This document shows, one piece after another, positions 25,553 through 32,606 of a stretch of 37,451 nucleotides of DNA. Position numbers and translations under genes: made by a program. Origin of the DNA: Hylemonella sp. UBA6679 (GTDB lineage Bacteria; Pseudomonadota; Gammaproteobacteria; Burkholderiales; Burkholderiaceae_C). The stretch covers positions 1-37,451 of the forward strand of contig DKJZ01000099.1 in assembly GCA_002454975.1 (NCBI GenBank). Reading direction: 5' to 3'. Numbering within the stretch: the first letter of the stretch is position 1; the number at the start of each line of letters is the position of its first letter. The notes under the pieces are model-generated. The model worked only from the letters and a program-made list of their open reading frames with translations, was not told the DNA's origin and searched no databases.

Positions 25553-27544
25553 ATGTTCAAAAAAATACTCATTGCCAACCGTGGCGAAATCGCATGCCGG
25601 GTTGCGGCAACGGCGCGACGCATGGGCATACAAACCGTGGCGGTGTACGCCGATGCCGACCGAAACGCCAAGCATGTGGCGGCCTGCGACGAGTCTGTCG
25701 CGCTGGGCGGCAACACAGCGCAGGAAAGTTATTTGCGTTGGGAGCTGATCCTTGAAGCTGCGCGCCGCACCGGTGCACAAGCCATCCATCCTGGCTATGG
25801 TTTTTTGAGTGAGAACGAAGACTTTGCCCATGCCTGTCAGGCGGCGGGCCTGGTGTTCATTGGCCCGCCCCCATCGGCCATTCGCGCCATGGGTCTGAAG
25901 GCTGAGTCCAAGCGCTTGATGGAAAAAGCGGGTGTGCCCCTGGTGCCGGGCTACCACGGCGCAGACCAAAACCCTGCGTTGCTGCAGCAAGAGGCCGACC
26001 GCATGGGCTACCCCGTGCTGATCAAAGCCAGTGCTGGCGGCGGTGGTAAAGGCATGCGGGTGGTCACGCGCAGCGAAGATTTTGCAGAGGCCCTGGCCAG
26101 CTGCCAGCGGGAGGCTCGCAACAGTTTTGGCAGTGATGCTGTGTTGATTGAAAAGTATGTCGAGCGCCCGCGCCACATTGAAATTCAGGTCTTTGGTGAC
26201 CAGCACGGCAATTTGGTGCATTTGTTCGAACGCGATTGCTCGGTCCAGCGCCGGCACCAAAAAGTGTTGGAAGAGGCGCCAGCGCCGGGCATGACGCCGG
26301 CCATTCGCGAGCAAATGGGACAGGCCGCGCTGGCTGCGGCCCGTGCTGTGGGCTATGTGGGTGCCGGCACGGTGGAGTTCATCGTGGCACAGCAAGCGCA
26401 GGGCATACAAACCTTCTACTTCATGGAGATGAACACGCGTTTGCAAGTCGAGCACCCCGTCACCGAGGCGATCACAGGTCAAGACTTGGTGGAGTGGCAG
26501 CTGCGTGTGGCCAGTGGCGAGCCCCTGCCTTTGCGGCAAGAGGAGTTGCGCATCCAGGGCCACGCGATCGAGGCGCGGATTTGCGCAGAAAACCCTGACA
26601 AAAACTTTTTGCCAGCCACGGGCACCCTGCAGGTCTACCGTAAACCTGCCGGTGTGAGTTTTGAGCGTGGGGTCGTTCGCATCGACGACGGCGTCAACCA
26701 AGGCGATGTCATCTCCCCCTATTACGACTCGATGGTGGCCAAGCTCATCGTCCATGGCCAGACCCGCGCACAAGCTTTGGCCAGGCTTGACGCGGCCCTG
26801 TCCGAGATGCATATCGTGGGCTTGAGCACCAACGTTCAATTTTTACGCCACGTGACACGCAGCCCCTCGTTTGCAGATGCAAACCTGGACACAGCCCTCA
26901 TTGAGCGTGAGCGCGCTGTCTTGTTTGAGCAAGACCCCATTGGTTTGCCTTTTGCAGTGGCCTCTTTGGTGGCGCATTTGTTGATGTCGCAACAAGCCGC
27001 CTCCTCTGACCCTTGGGATGCACGCGATGGTTGGCAAGCTTGGGGTGAAGGCCGCCGCGTCTTGGACGTCATCTACCTGGGTCAAGCGCACGAGGTGGTG
27101 CTGACCTATGGCCGCAACGCGCTCACCCTGCAGGTGGGTTCGGTGACCGGTTCCTTGCAAGTACAGGCCGGCGCCGATGGCTGGGATGTCGACTTTGCAG
27201 GGCAACGTCACCGCGTGCATGTGGTGATGAGCGGCGAGACGGCCCACATCTTTGCGCCGCACGGTGCCGCCCAAATCCAGCATGTGGACGCACTCTCACA
27301 CGCAGCGGGTCAGCCCGAGGTTGGCGGGCGTTTGACGGCTCCCATGCCGGGTAAGGTCGTGTCTTTTGCGGTCAAGGCGGGTGATGCGGTCAAACAAGGT
27401 CAGGCATTGGCGGTGATGGAGGCCATGAAAATGGAACACACCTTGGTGGCCCCGGTTGACGGGGTGGTGGCTGAGCTGCACTACCAACCGGGTGACCAAG
27501 TCGCCGAAGGTGCAGCGTTGCTCAAACTTGAAGCCAGCGAATGA
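25553..27544 (+). CDS. liuD: methylcrotonoyl-CoA carboxylase alpha (biotin) subunit
   Basis: 663 residues. Biotin carboxylase N-domain (FKKILIANRGEIACRV), ATP-grasp (KASAGGGGKGMRVV, EMNTRLQVEHPVTE), biotin carboxylase C-domain, then a linker domain and the C-terminal biotinyl domain with the biotin-accepting lysine K626 in EAMKMEHTL. It carboxylates its own biotin with bicarbonate and ATP and forms MCC with LiuB. ATG at 25553 has AAGGA upstream. It lies directly after bioD (20 bases) and overlaps the next gene by 4 bases. Propionyl-CoA or geranyl-CoA carboxylase are alternatives, less likely given liuA and liuE. Confidence 0.95.
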   Translation: MFKKILIANRGEIACRVAATARRMGIQTVAVYADADRNAKHVAACDESVALGGNTAQESYLRWELILEAARRTGAQAIHPGYGFLSENEDFAHACQAAGLVFIGPPPSAIRAMGLKAESKRLMEKAGVPLVPGYHGADQNPALLQQEADRMGYPVLIKASAGGGGKGMRVVTRSEDFAEALASCQREARNSFGSDAVLIEKYVERPRHIEIQVFGDQHGNLVHLFERDCSVQRRHQKVLEEAPAPGMTPAIREQMGQAALAAARAVGYVGAGTVEFIVAQQAQGIQTFYFMEMNTRLQVEHPVTEAITGQDLVEWQLRVASGEPLPLRQEELRIQGHAIEARICAENPDKNFLPATGTLQVYRKPAGVSFERGVVRIDDGVNQGDVISPYYDSMVAKLIVHGQTRAQALARLDAALSEMHIVGLSTNVQFLRHVTRSPSFADANLDTALIERERAVLFEQDPIGLPFAVASLVAHLLMSQQAASSDPWDARDGWQAWGEGRRVLDVIYLGQAHEVVLTYGRNALTLQVGSVTGSLQVQAGADGWDVDFAGQRHRVHVVMSGETAHIFAPHGAAQIQHVDALSHAAGQPEVGGRLTAPMPGKVVSFAVKAGDAVKQGQALAVMEAMKMEHTLVAPVDGVVAELHYQPGDQVAEGAALLKLEASE

Positions 27545-28461
27545 AGATCACCATTTGTTGCACAGACACCAACCAGCAACCCTGGTTGGCAGGCTTGCAG
27601 GCGGCTTTGCCCCAGGCGCATGTGTCCATTTGGTCGCCTTCAGACCCGCAGGCAGACCATGCTGTGGTGTGGGCACCGCCGCAGCAGTTTCTTGATGAGC
27701 AACCCGCCCTCAAGACCTTGTTCAACATTGGCGCTGGCGTCGACGCCCTGATGGCTCTGCGCATACCTGCCAGCACACAGGTCGTGCGTTTAGATGATGC
27801 GGGCATGTCTGTGCAAATGGCGGAGTATGTGTGCCACGCTGTGCTCAGGCATTTCCGTGAGTTTGATGGCTACGCGCATGATGCAGCCCAGGGCCGTTGG
27901 TCTTACCGCAAGCCACGGCGCAAAGCCCAGTGGCCTGTTGGTATTTTGGGCATGGGCATCTTGGGCCAGCGTGTGGCGCGTAGCCTGCAGGCTTTTGATT
28001 TCAAGGTTCAGGGCTGGAGCCGCTCGGCCAAAGACATACCAGGCGTGCAGACCTACACCGGTGCTGCGCAGCTCGCTGATTTTTTGAAGACCAGCAAATT
28101 TTTGGTGTGCTTGTTGCCGCTGACGCCGCACACTGAAAATATTCTTTGCCAAGCCAATTTGTCTCAGCTGCCTGTGGGGGCCTACCTGATCAACGTGGCC
28201 CGCGGCGCTCACCTGGTGGAGGCCGACCTCTTGGCCTTGCTCGACACGGGGCACCTGTCAGGTGCCACCCTCGATGTGTTTCGGCAAGAGCCTTTGCCCG
28301 AAGGTCACCCGTTTTGGGCGCACCCGCGCATCACGGTCACGCCGCACACCTCCGCGCGCACCCTCAGGGATGAGAGCATCGCGCAAATCGTCAGCAAAAT
28401 TGAGGCCTTGTCACAAGGCCACGCGATTCGCGGTGTGGTTGATCTGTCCCGCGGTTATTGA
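27541..28461 (+). CDS. ghrA: D-2-hydroxyacid dehydrogenase (glyoxylate/hydroxypyruvate reductase A-like)
   Basis: 306 residues. The Rossmann motif GILGMGILGQRVARSL is near 136-152, LPLTPHTENI follows, the catalytic arginine segment is NVARGAHLVE, and the late histidine is in VTPHTS. Family members reduce glyoxylate, hydroxypyruvate or other 2-oxoacids with NAD(P)H. Its start overlaps the liuD stop (ATGA), and liuE follows after 14 bases, so it is translated as part of the leucine block. A role on a branched 2-oxoacid such as ketoisocaproate is conceivable but unproven. Confidence 0.87.
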   Translation: MKITICCTDTNQQPWLAGLQAALPQAHVSIWSPSDPQADHAVVWAPPQQFLDEQPALKTLFNIGAGVDALMALRIPASTQVVRLDDAGMSVQMAEYVCHAVLRHFREFDGYAHDAAQGRWSYRKPRRKAQWPVGILGMGILGQRVARSLQAFDFKVQGWSRSAKDIPGVQTYTGAAQLADFLKTSKFLVCLLPLTPHTENILCQANLSQLPVGAYLINVARGAHLVEADLLALLDTGHLSGATLDVFRQEPLPEGHPFWAHPRITVTPHTSARTLRDESIAQIVSKIEALSQGHAIRGVVDLSRGY

Positions 28462-28475
28462 AACAAGGACCTGCC

Positions 28476-29384
28476 ATGGCATACCCTTCTTTTGTGAAAT
28501 TGGTGGACGTGGGCCCACGCGATGGCCTGCAAAACGAACAGCACATGGTGCCGACCCACATCAAGGTGCAGTTGGTTCATTTGCTGCAAGATGCAGGTCT
28601 CAAAGACATCGAGGTCACGAGTTTTGTGTCTCCGAAATGGGTGCCGCAAATGGCCGACAACCTGGAGGTGATGGCGGGCTTGCAGCGCAAACCAGGCGTG
28701 CGTTACGCCGTACTCACCCCCAATTTGAAGGGCCTGCAAGCCGCCTTGCCCTCGCAGCCCGATGAAATCGTGGTGTTCGGTGCGGCCAGTGAAGCCTTCA
28801 GCCAACGCAACATCAATTGCTCCATCGAAGAAAGCATTGAGCGCTTTCGCGAAGTCGTCTCGGCCGCGCGTGCGGCTGGCATTCATGTGCGTGGTGCGAT
28901 TTCTTGCACGGTGGGCTGCCCGTACGAGGGTGAGGTCGCGCCCGCCAGCGTGGAGAAGGTGGCGCGCCTGATGCGCGATATTGGCGTGCAGCACGTGGGC
29001 GTGGCCGACACCATAGGCGTAGGCACCCCCATCAAGGTGCAGCGTGCCATGGAAGCTGCGCTCAAGCACTACGACCTCTCTGAGGTGTCTGGGCACTTTC
29101 ATGACACCTATGGCCAAGCTTTGGCCAACACCTTGGCCTGTTTGCAAATGGGCGTGTGGCAATTTGACGCTTCGGTGGCTGGTTTGGGGGGCTGCCCCTA
29201 TGCCAAAGGTGCCACTGGCAACGTGGCCACAGAAGATGTGGTGTACCTCTTGCACGGCATGGGCATCGAGACGGGCATCGACCTGGATCGCCTCATCGAC
29301 GCCGGACAGTTCATCAGCAACGCTTTGAGCCGGCCGACCAACTCGCGGGTGGCCAAAGCCCTTCTGAACAAACGCGCGTCATGA
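28476..29384 (+). CDS. liuE: hydroxymethylglutaryl-CoA lyase
   Basis: 302 residues, full length. Catalytic R15-D16 lie in VDVGPRDGLQNE, metal-binding H207 and H209 in GHFHDTYGQALAN, and the active-site loop cysteine C240 in GGCPYAKGATGNVATED. It cleaves HMG-CoA to acetyl-CoA and acetoacetate, the last step of the leucine pathway. ATG at 28476 has AAGGA 8-12 bases upstream; an in-frame codon six positions earlier is not needed. Its stop overlaps the following start. Confidence 0.96.
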   Translation: MAYPSFVKLVDVGPRDGLQNEQHMVPTHIKVQLVHLLQDAGLKDIEVTSFVSPKWVPQMADNLEVMAGLQRKPGVRYAVLTPNLKGLQAALPSQPDEIVVFGAASEAFSQRNINCSIEESIERFREVVSAARAAGIHVRGAISCTVGCPYEGEVAPASVEKVARLMRDIGVQHVGVADTIGVGTPIKVQRAMEAALKHYDLSEVSGHFHDTYGQALANTLACLQMGVWQFDASVAGLGGCPYAKGATGNVATEDVVYLLHGMGIETGIDLDRLIDAGQFISNALSRPTNSRVAKALLNKRAS

Positions 29385-29620
29385 ACCTTGTTGCCATACA
29401 AACCGTGGCTGCCCGTGCGCAGGCCGCCCTGGCCAAGCCACACGATCTGCCCTCGCCCTGTGTGAGCGTGTGTGTGATGGATGCTCAGTCGCAGCTGTGC
29501 AGTGGGTGTTTACGCACCCTGGGCGAAATCGCTGCTTGGGCCCGCATGCCTGATGACGACAAGCGCCAAGTCTGGCAAGCCATTGCCCTGCGCGCCAAAG
29601 CCTGGGTGGAGCCCGCATGA
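29381..29620 (+). CDS. DUF1289 cysteine-motif small protein
   Basis: 79 residues. The conserved core is SPCVSVCVMDAQSQLCSGCLRTLGEIAAW, a CX3C...CXXC set (four cysteines, possibly a metal or Fe-S site) followed by a helix with W and MPDDDKRQVW. Matches the DUF1289 type; function unknown. Start and stop each overlap the neighbours by 4 bases, so it is tightly coupled to liuE and the DsbA-fold gene. Confidence 0.85.
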   Translation: MNLVAIQTVAARAQAALAKPHDLPSPCVSVCVMDAQSQLCSGCLRTLGEIAAWARMPDDDKRQVWQAIALRAKAWVEPA

Positions 29621-30261
29621 AAACCATCACCTTCTACCTGGACTTCATCTCGCCTTACGCTTATTTGGCGTTTGAGAAACTGCCACAAGCACTGGCTGAT
29701 TGCTCTTACGAGGTGCGTTACCAGCCGGTTCTTTTTGGTGCTTTGCTGCAGCACCACGGTCAGCTCGGCCCTGCAGAAATGGCCTCCAAGCGCGATTGGA
29801 CTTACCGCCAGGTCTTGTGGTTGGCGCGTCAACATGACGTGCTTTTACGCATGCCCAGTGCCCACCCGTTCAACCCAGTGGGCCTTTTGCGCTTGGCCCT
29901 GGCTGCAGGCTCGGTCGATGGCTTGCCCAACCGCTGGGTGTGCGAACAGATTTTTCACCATGTCTGGCAATCCGGTGCTGATGCGGCCGATCCCGATCGG
30001 GCTCAAGCACTGGCCCAGCAACTCCAGCCGCGCCTGGACCCACAAAGTGCAGAGGTCAAAGACCGCCTGCGAGACCTGACGGCGCAAGCGGTGCGCGCGC
30101 AGGTGTTTGGCGTGCCGAGTTTTGAGGTGGATGGCAAGCTGTTTTGGGGCTTTGACAGCTTGCCCATGCTGCGCGCCTATTTGCAAGACGACCCTTGGTT
30201 CGAGCAAGGCGATTGGGACACTGTGGCGCACGTCGGAATTGGCATCGAACGAAAACGCTGA
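29617..30261 (+). CDS. 2-hydroxychromene-2-carboxylate isomerase-like DsbA-fold protein
   Basis: 214 residues. Thioredoxin-like N-terminus with FYLDFISPYAYLAF; the CXXC is replaced by S12-P-Y, as in HCCA isomerases and kappa-class GSTs. A helical insert follows and then GVPSFEVDGKLFWGFDSLPML, the conserved cis-proline segment. Likely a cytoplasmic glutathione-dependent enzyme; substrate unknown. It is the last gene of the block, 145 bases before the MFS gene with its own promoter. Confidence 0.87.
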   Translation: MKTITFYLDFISPYAYLAFEKLPQALADCSYEVRYQPVLFGALLQHHGQLGPAEMASKRDWTYRQVLWLARQHDVLLRMPSAHPFNPVGLLRLALAAGSVDGLPNRWVCEQIFHHVWQSGADAADPDRAQALAQQLQPRLDPQSAEVKDRLRDLTAQAVRAQVFGVPSFEVDGKLFWGFDSLPMLRAYLQDDPWFEQGDWDTVAHVGIGIERKR

Positions 30262-30294
30262 AATTTTTCCCGATGTGAAAAGTAAACCAAGGGT

Positions 30295-30323
30295 TTGCAC
30301 GGGGTTTGTCAGCTAGGTATAAG
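30295..30323 (+). promoter_or_regulatory. sigma-70 promoter for the MFS gene
   Basis: TTGCAC (30295-30300), a 17-base spacer, and TATAAG (30318-30323). The predicted start near 30330 gives a leader of about 77 bases. That leader contains a CCTCC-CTGTT-GGAGG hairpin (30370-30384) shortly before the GGAG ribosome site at 30397-30400. This is the best sigma-70 match in the window. Confidence 0.65.
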
Positions 30324-30406
30324 TTCGGCGTAAGAACAAGGTCAGTGCCATCCACAACAATGCCAGCACCCTCCCTGTTGGAGGCTTTTCTAGATTGGAG
30401 ACATAA

Positions 30407-32167
30407 ATGGCACATGCCGCACCCCGTCCCATGTCGGCCGAGGAGAAGAAAGTTATCTTCGCCTCGTCGCTGGGCACTGTTTTTGAGTGGTACGACTTCT
30501 ACCTGTACGGTTCTTTGGCAGCCATCATTGCCAAGCAGTTCTTCAGCGGCTTGGATGAAGGCTCTGCGTTCATCTTCGCGCTGTTGGCCTTTGCTGCTGG
30601 CTTCATCGTTCGTCCCTTTGGCGCCATTTTCTTCGGCCGCCTGGGCGACATGATTGGTCGTAAATACACCTTCTTGGTGACGATCCTGATCATGGGTATT
30701 TCCACCTTCATCGTGGGTGTGTTGCCAACGTACGCTTCTATTGGCGTAGCAGCGCCCGTGATCCTGATCATTCTGCGTTTGCTGCAAGGCTTGGCGTTGG
30801 GTGGTGAGTACGGCGGTGCTGCCACGTACGTGGCTGAGCACGCTCCTCACGGCAAGCGTGGTGCCTACACCGCTTGGATTCAGACCACAGCCACGCTGGG
30901 CCTGTTCCTGAGCTTGATGGTGATTCTGGGTACACGTACCGCTGTTGGCGAAGAAGCTTTTGCTGACTGGGGCTGGCGCGTGCCTTTCATCGTGTCCATC
31001 CTGTTGTTGGCCGTGTCGGTCTACATCCGTTTGTCGATGAACGAATCGCCTGCCTTCCAGAAAATGAAGGCTGAGGGCAAAACCTCTAAAGCGCCTTTGG
31101 CTGAATCTTTCGGTCAGTGGAAAAACCTCAAGATCGTGATCTTGGCCTTGTTTGGTCTGGTGATGGGTCAAGCGGTGGTTTGGTACTCCGGCCAGTTCTA
31201 TGCCTTGTTCTTCTTGACCCAGGCTTTGAAGGTGGACGGCGCTACAGCCAACATCATGGTGGCGATCTCGCTGATCATCGGCACGCCTTTCTTCGTGATC
31301 TTCGGCACGCTGTCGGACAAAATCGGCCGTAAGCCATTGATTTTGGCTGGCTGCTTGTTGGCTGTGTTGACCTACTTCCCCGTGTTCGAAGCCCTAACCA
31401 AGGCGGCCAACCCTGACCTGCATGCTGCTCAACAAGCATCCAAGGTCACCGTGACTGCCGACCCCGCAGAGTGCTCGTTCCAGTTCAACCCCACTGGCAC
31501 CAAGAAGTTCACTTCCAGCTGCGACATTGCCAAGCAACGTCTGGCCAGCTTGTCTGTGTCTTATGAAAACATCGCAGCACCTGCTGGTACAGCCGCTCTG
31601 ATCAAGGTGGGCGACACCGAAATCAAGGTGAAGTACAGCCCTGAAGACATCGCTGCTGCCAAGGCCAAAGCTGAAGAGAAACTGGCTGCTTTGAACGCAG
31701 CTGAGCCCAAAGATGCCAAAGCCATCGAAGCTGCCACCAAGTCTGTCAAAGACCTGAGCAACGAGAAGACCGCAGGCAACATCTTGTTGGCTGGTAACCT
31801 CGGTGCGGCTCTCAAAGCTGCTGGCTACCCTGCTAAGGCTGACATGGCCAAGTTTGACAAAGTCAAAGTTGTGATCATCCTCACCTACTTGGTGATCCTG
31901 GTGACCATGGTGTACGGCCCCATCGCTGCCATGTTGGTGGAGATGTTCCCCACACGCATCCGTTACACCTCCATGTCCCTGCCTTACCACATCGGTAACG
32001 GTTGGTTCGGCGGTTTGATGCCCACCACCGCGTTTGCGATCGTGGCTCAGACGGGTAACATGTACAACGGCTTGTGGTACCCCATCATCATTGCAGGTGC
32101 AACTGTGGTGATCGGTGGCTTGTTCGTCAAAGAAACCAAAGACGTTGACATCTACGCAGACGACTGA
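30407..32167 (+). CDS. MFS metabolite:H+ symporter with a large periplasmic insertion
   Basis: 586 residues. The MHS-type N-terminus is SSLGTVFEWYDFYLYGSLA, motif A is GRLGDMIGRKY in the loop after helix 2, and LGGEYGGAATYVAEHAP follows. The matching DKIGRKP loop lies before helix 9. Between helices 9 and 10 there is an extra stretch of about 150 residues (about 335-486), predicted periplasmic, with two cysteines (C356, C372) and a Lys/Ala/Glu-rich helical part; ordinary family members are about 430-450 residues. Codons favour GCT, GGT and CGT more than neighbours, as in a strongly expressed gene. A GGAG site is 6 bases from the ATG. The substrate is unknown (ShiA/ProP/KgtP relatives carry organic acids or betaine). 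Confidence 0.88.
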   Translation: MAHAAPRPMSAEEKKVIFASSLGTVFEWYDFYLYGSLAAIIAKQFFSGLDEGSAFIFALLAFAAGFIVRPFGAIFFGRLGDMIGRKYTFLVTILIMGISTFIVGVLPTYASIGVAAPVILIILRLLQGLALGGEYGGAATYVAEHAPHGKRGAYTAWIQTTATLGLFLSLMVILGTRTAVGEEAFADWGWRVPFIVSILLLAVSVYIRLSMNESPAFQKMKAEGKTSKAPLAESFGQWKNLKIVILALFGLVMGQAVVWYSGQFYALFFLTQALKVDGATANIMVAISLIIGTPFFVIFGTLSDKIGRKPLILAGCLLAVLTYFPVFEALTKAANPDLHAAQQASKVTVTADPAECSFQFNPTGTKKFTSSCDIAKQRLASLSVSYENIAAPAGTAALIKVGDTEIKVKYSPEDIAAAKAKAEEKLAALNAAEPKDAKAIEAATKSVKDLSNEKTAGNILLAGNLGAALKAAGYPAKADMAKFDKVKVVIILTYLVILVTMVYGPIAAMLVEMFPTRIRYTSMSLPYHIGNGWFGGLMPTTAFAIVAQTGNMYNGLWYPIIIAGATVVIGGLFVKETKDVDIYADD

Positions 32168-32186
32168 TCGTCAGCGGAGCAATGTG

Positions 32187-32212
32187 CTTGAGCAGGTGAT
32201 AGCCTGCTCAAG
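32187..32212 (+). repeat. 10-bp inverted repeat after the MFS gene
   Basis: CTTGAGCAGG / CCTGCTCAAG, a perfect 10-bp stem with a 6-base loop, lying 20 bases after the MFS stop and just before the terminator at 32220. It has no T-run of its own. It may protect the 3' end of the MFS transcript from nucleases. Confidence 0.6.
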
Positions 32213-32219
32213 ACCTGCA

Positions 32220-32244
32220 GGCCCTCACCTTGAGGGCCTTTTTT
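32220..32244 (+). terminator. rho-independent terminator after the MFS gene
   Basis: GGCCCTC-ACCTT-GAGGGCC followed by TTTTTT (32239-32244). It lies between the MFS gene and the small membrane protein and ends only 11 bases before that gene's ATG, so any read-through would feed the small gene. Confidence 0.85.
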
Positions 32245-32255
32245 ACTAGGAGTGA

Positions 32256-32483
32256 ATGAAAATGTGGAAAATTGTTGTCGGCTTTATTGTGTTTGCCGCT
32301 TTGGCTTTGTATGTGATCATGAAGGGGGGCGACAGCCTCGACATGAGCGGTGAAAAGCACGGTGCTGAAGCTGTGCACGCCCCGGAGCCTGCCAAAGCCC
32401 CAGAACCTGCCGCGCCAGCTGCCCCCGCCGCAGCGCCAGCTGAAGCTGCCAAGCCTGCCGAAGCTGCCCCTGCTGCCAAGTAA
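32256..32483 (+). CDS. small Ala/Pro-rich single-pass membrane protein
   Basis: 75 residues. One hydrophobic helix (about 4-22, WKIVVGFIVFAALALYVIM) is followed by a short polar linker (KGGDSLDMSGEKHGAE) and a low-complexity tail of Ala, Pro, Glu and Lys. AGGAG at 32248-32252 is well placed. There is no lipobox. It could be a membrane-anchored protein or a weak signal peptide with a spacer-like tail. No family is recognised. It is bracketed by terminators, directly downstream of the MFS gene, whose inserted domain is also Lys/Ala/Glu-rich. Confidence 0.7.
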   Translation: MKMWKIVVGFIVFAALALYVIMKGGDSLDMSGEKHGAEAVHAPEPAKAPEPAAPAAPAAAPAEAAKPAEAAPAAK

Positions 32484-32492
32484 GCCAGGGTC

Positions 32493-32514
32493 CAGGCCAC
32501 CTGCGTGTGGCCTG
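32493..32514 (+). repeat. 8-bp hairpin after the small membrane-protein gene
   Basis: CAGGCCAC-CTGCGT-GTGGCCTG, a perfect 8-bp stem with a 6-base loop, 9 bases after the stop codon and just before a second hairpin with a T-run. The pair copies the hairpin-plus-terminator layout seen after the MFS gene. Confidence 0.55.
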
Positions 32515-32523
32515 CGTTTGAAG

Positions 32524-32548
32524 AAGGGTCATTGGATGACCCTTTTTT
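32524..32548 (+). terminator. rho-independent terminator after the small membrane-protein gene
   Basis: AAGGGTCAT-TGG-ATGACCCTT with a T-run at 32543-32548. The stem is 8-9 bp with a 3-5-base loop. It separates the small gene from uvrA. Confidence 0.82.
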
Positions 32549-32576
32549 CTTGGGCGCGCCACGACATGCCTAGAAT
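32549..32576 (+). promoter_or_regulatory. possible uvrA promoter
   Basis: CTTGGG (32549-32554) and TAGAAT (32571-32576) with a 16-base spacer, about 30 bases before the uvrA ATG. The -35 is weak. No LexA-type CTGT-N8-ACAG box was seen between 32484 and 32606. Confidence 0.35.
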
Positions 32577-32606
32577 GTTTGGCTTCCACTTCAAAGCCAG
32601 ACCGTC

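Noticed and set aside
25517..26839. 440-residue minus-strand open frame
   Set aside because: Antisense to the biotin carboxylase part of liuD; no recognisable domain.
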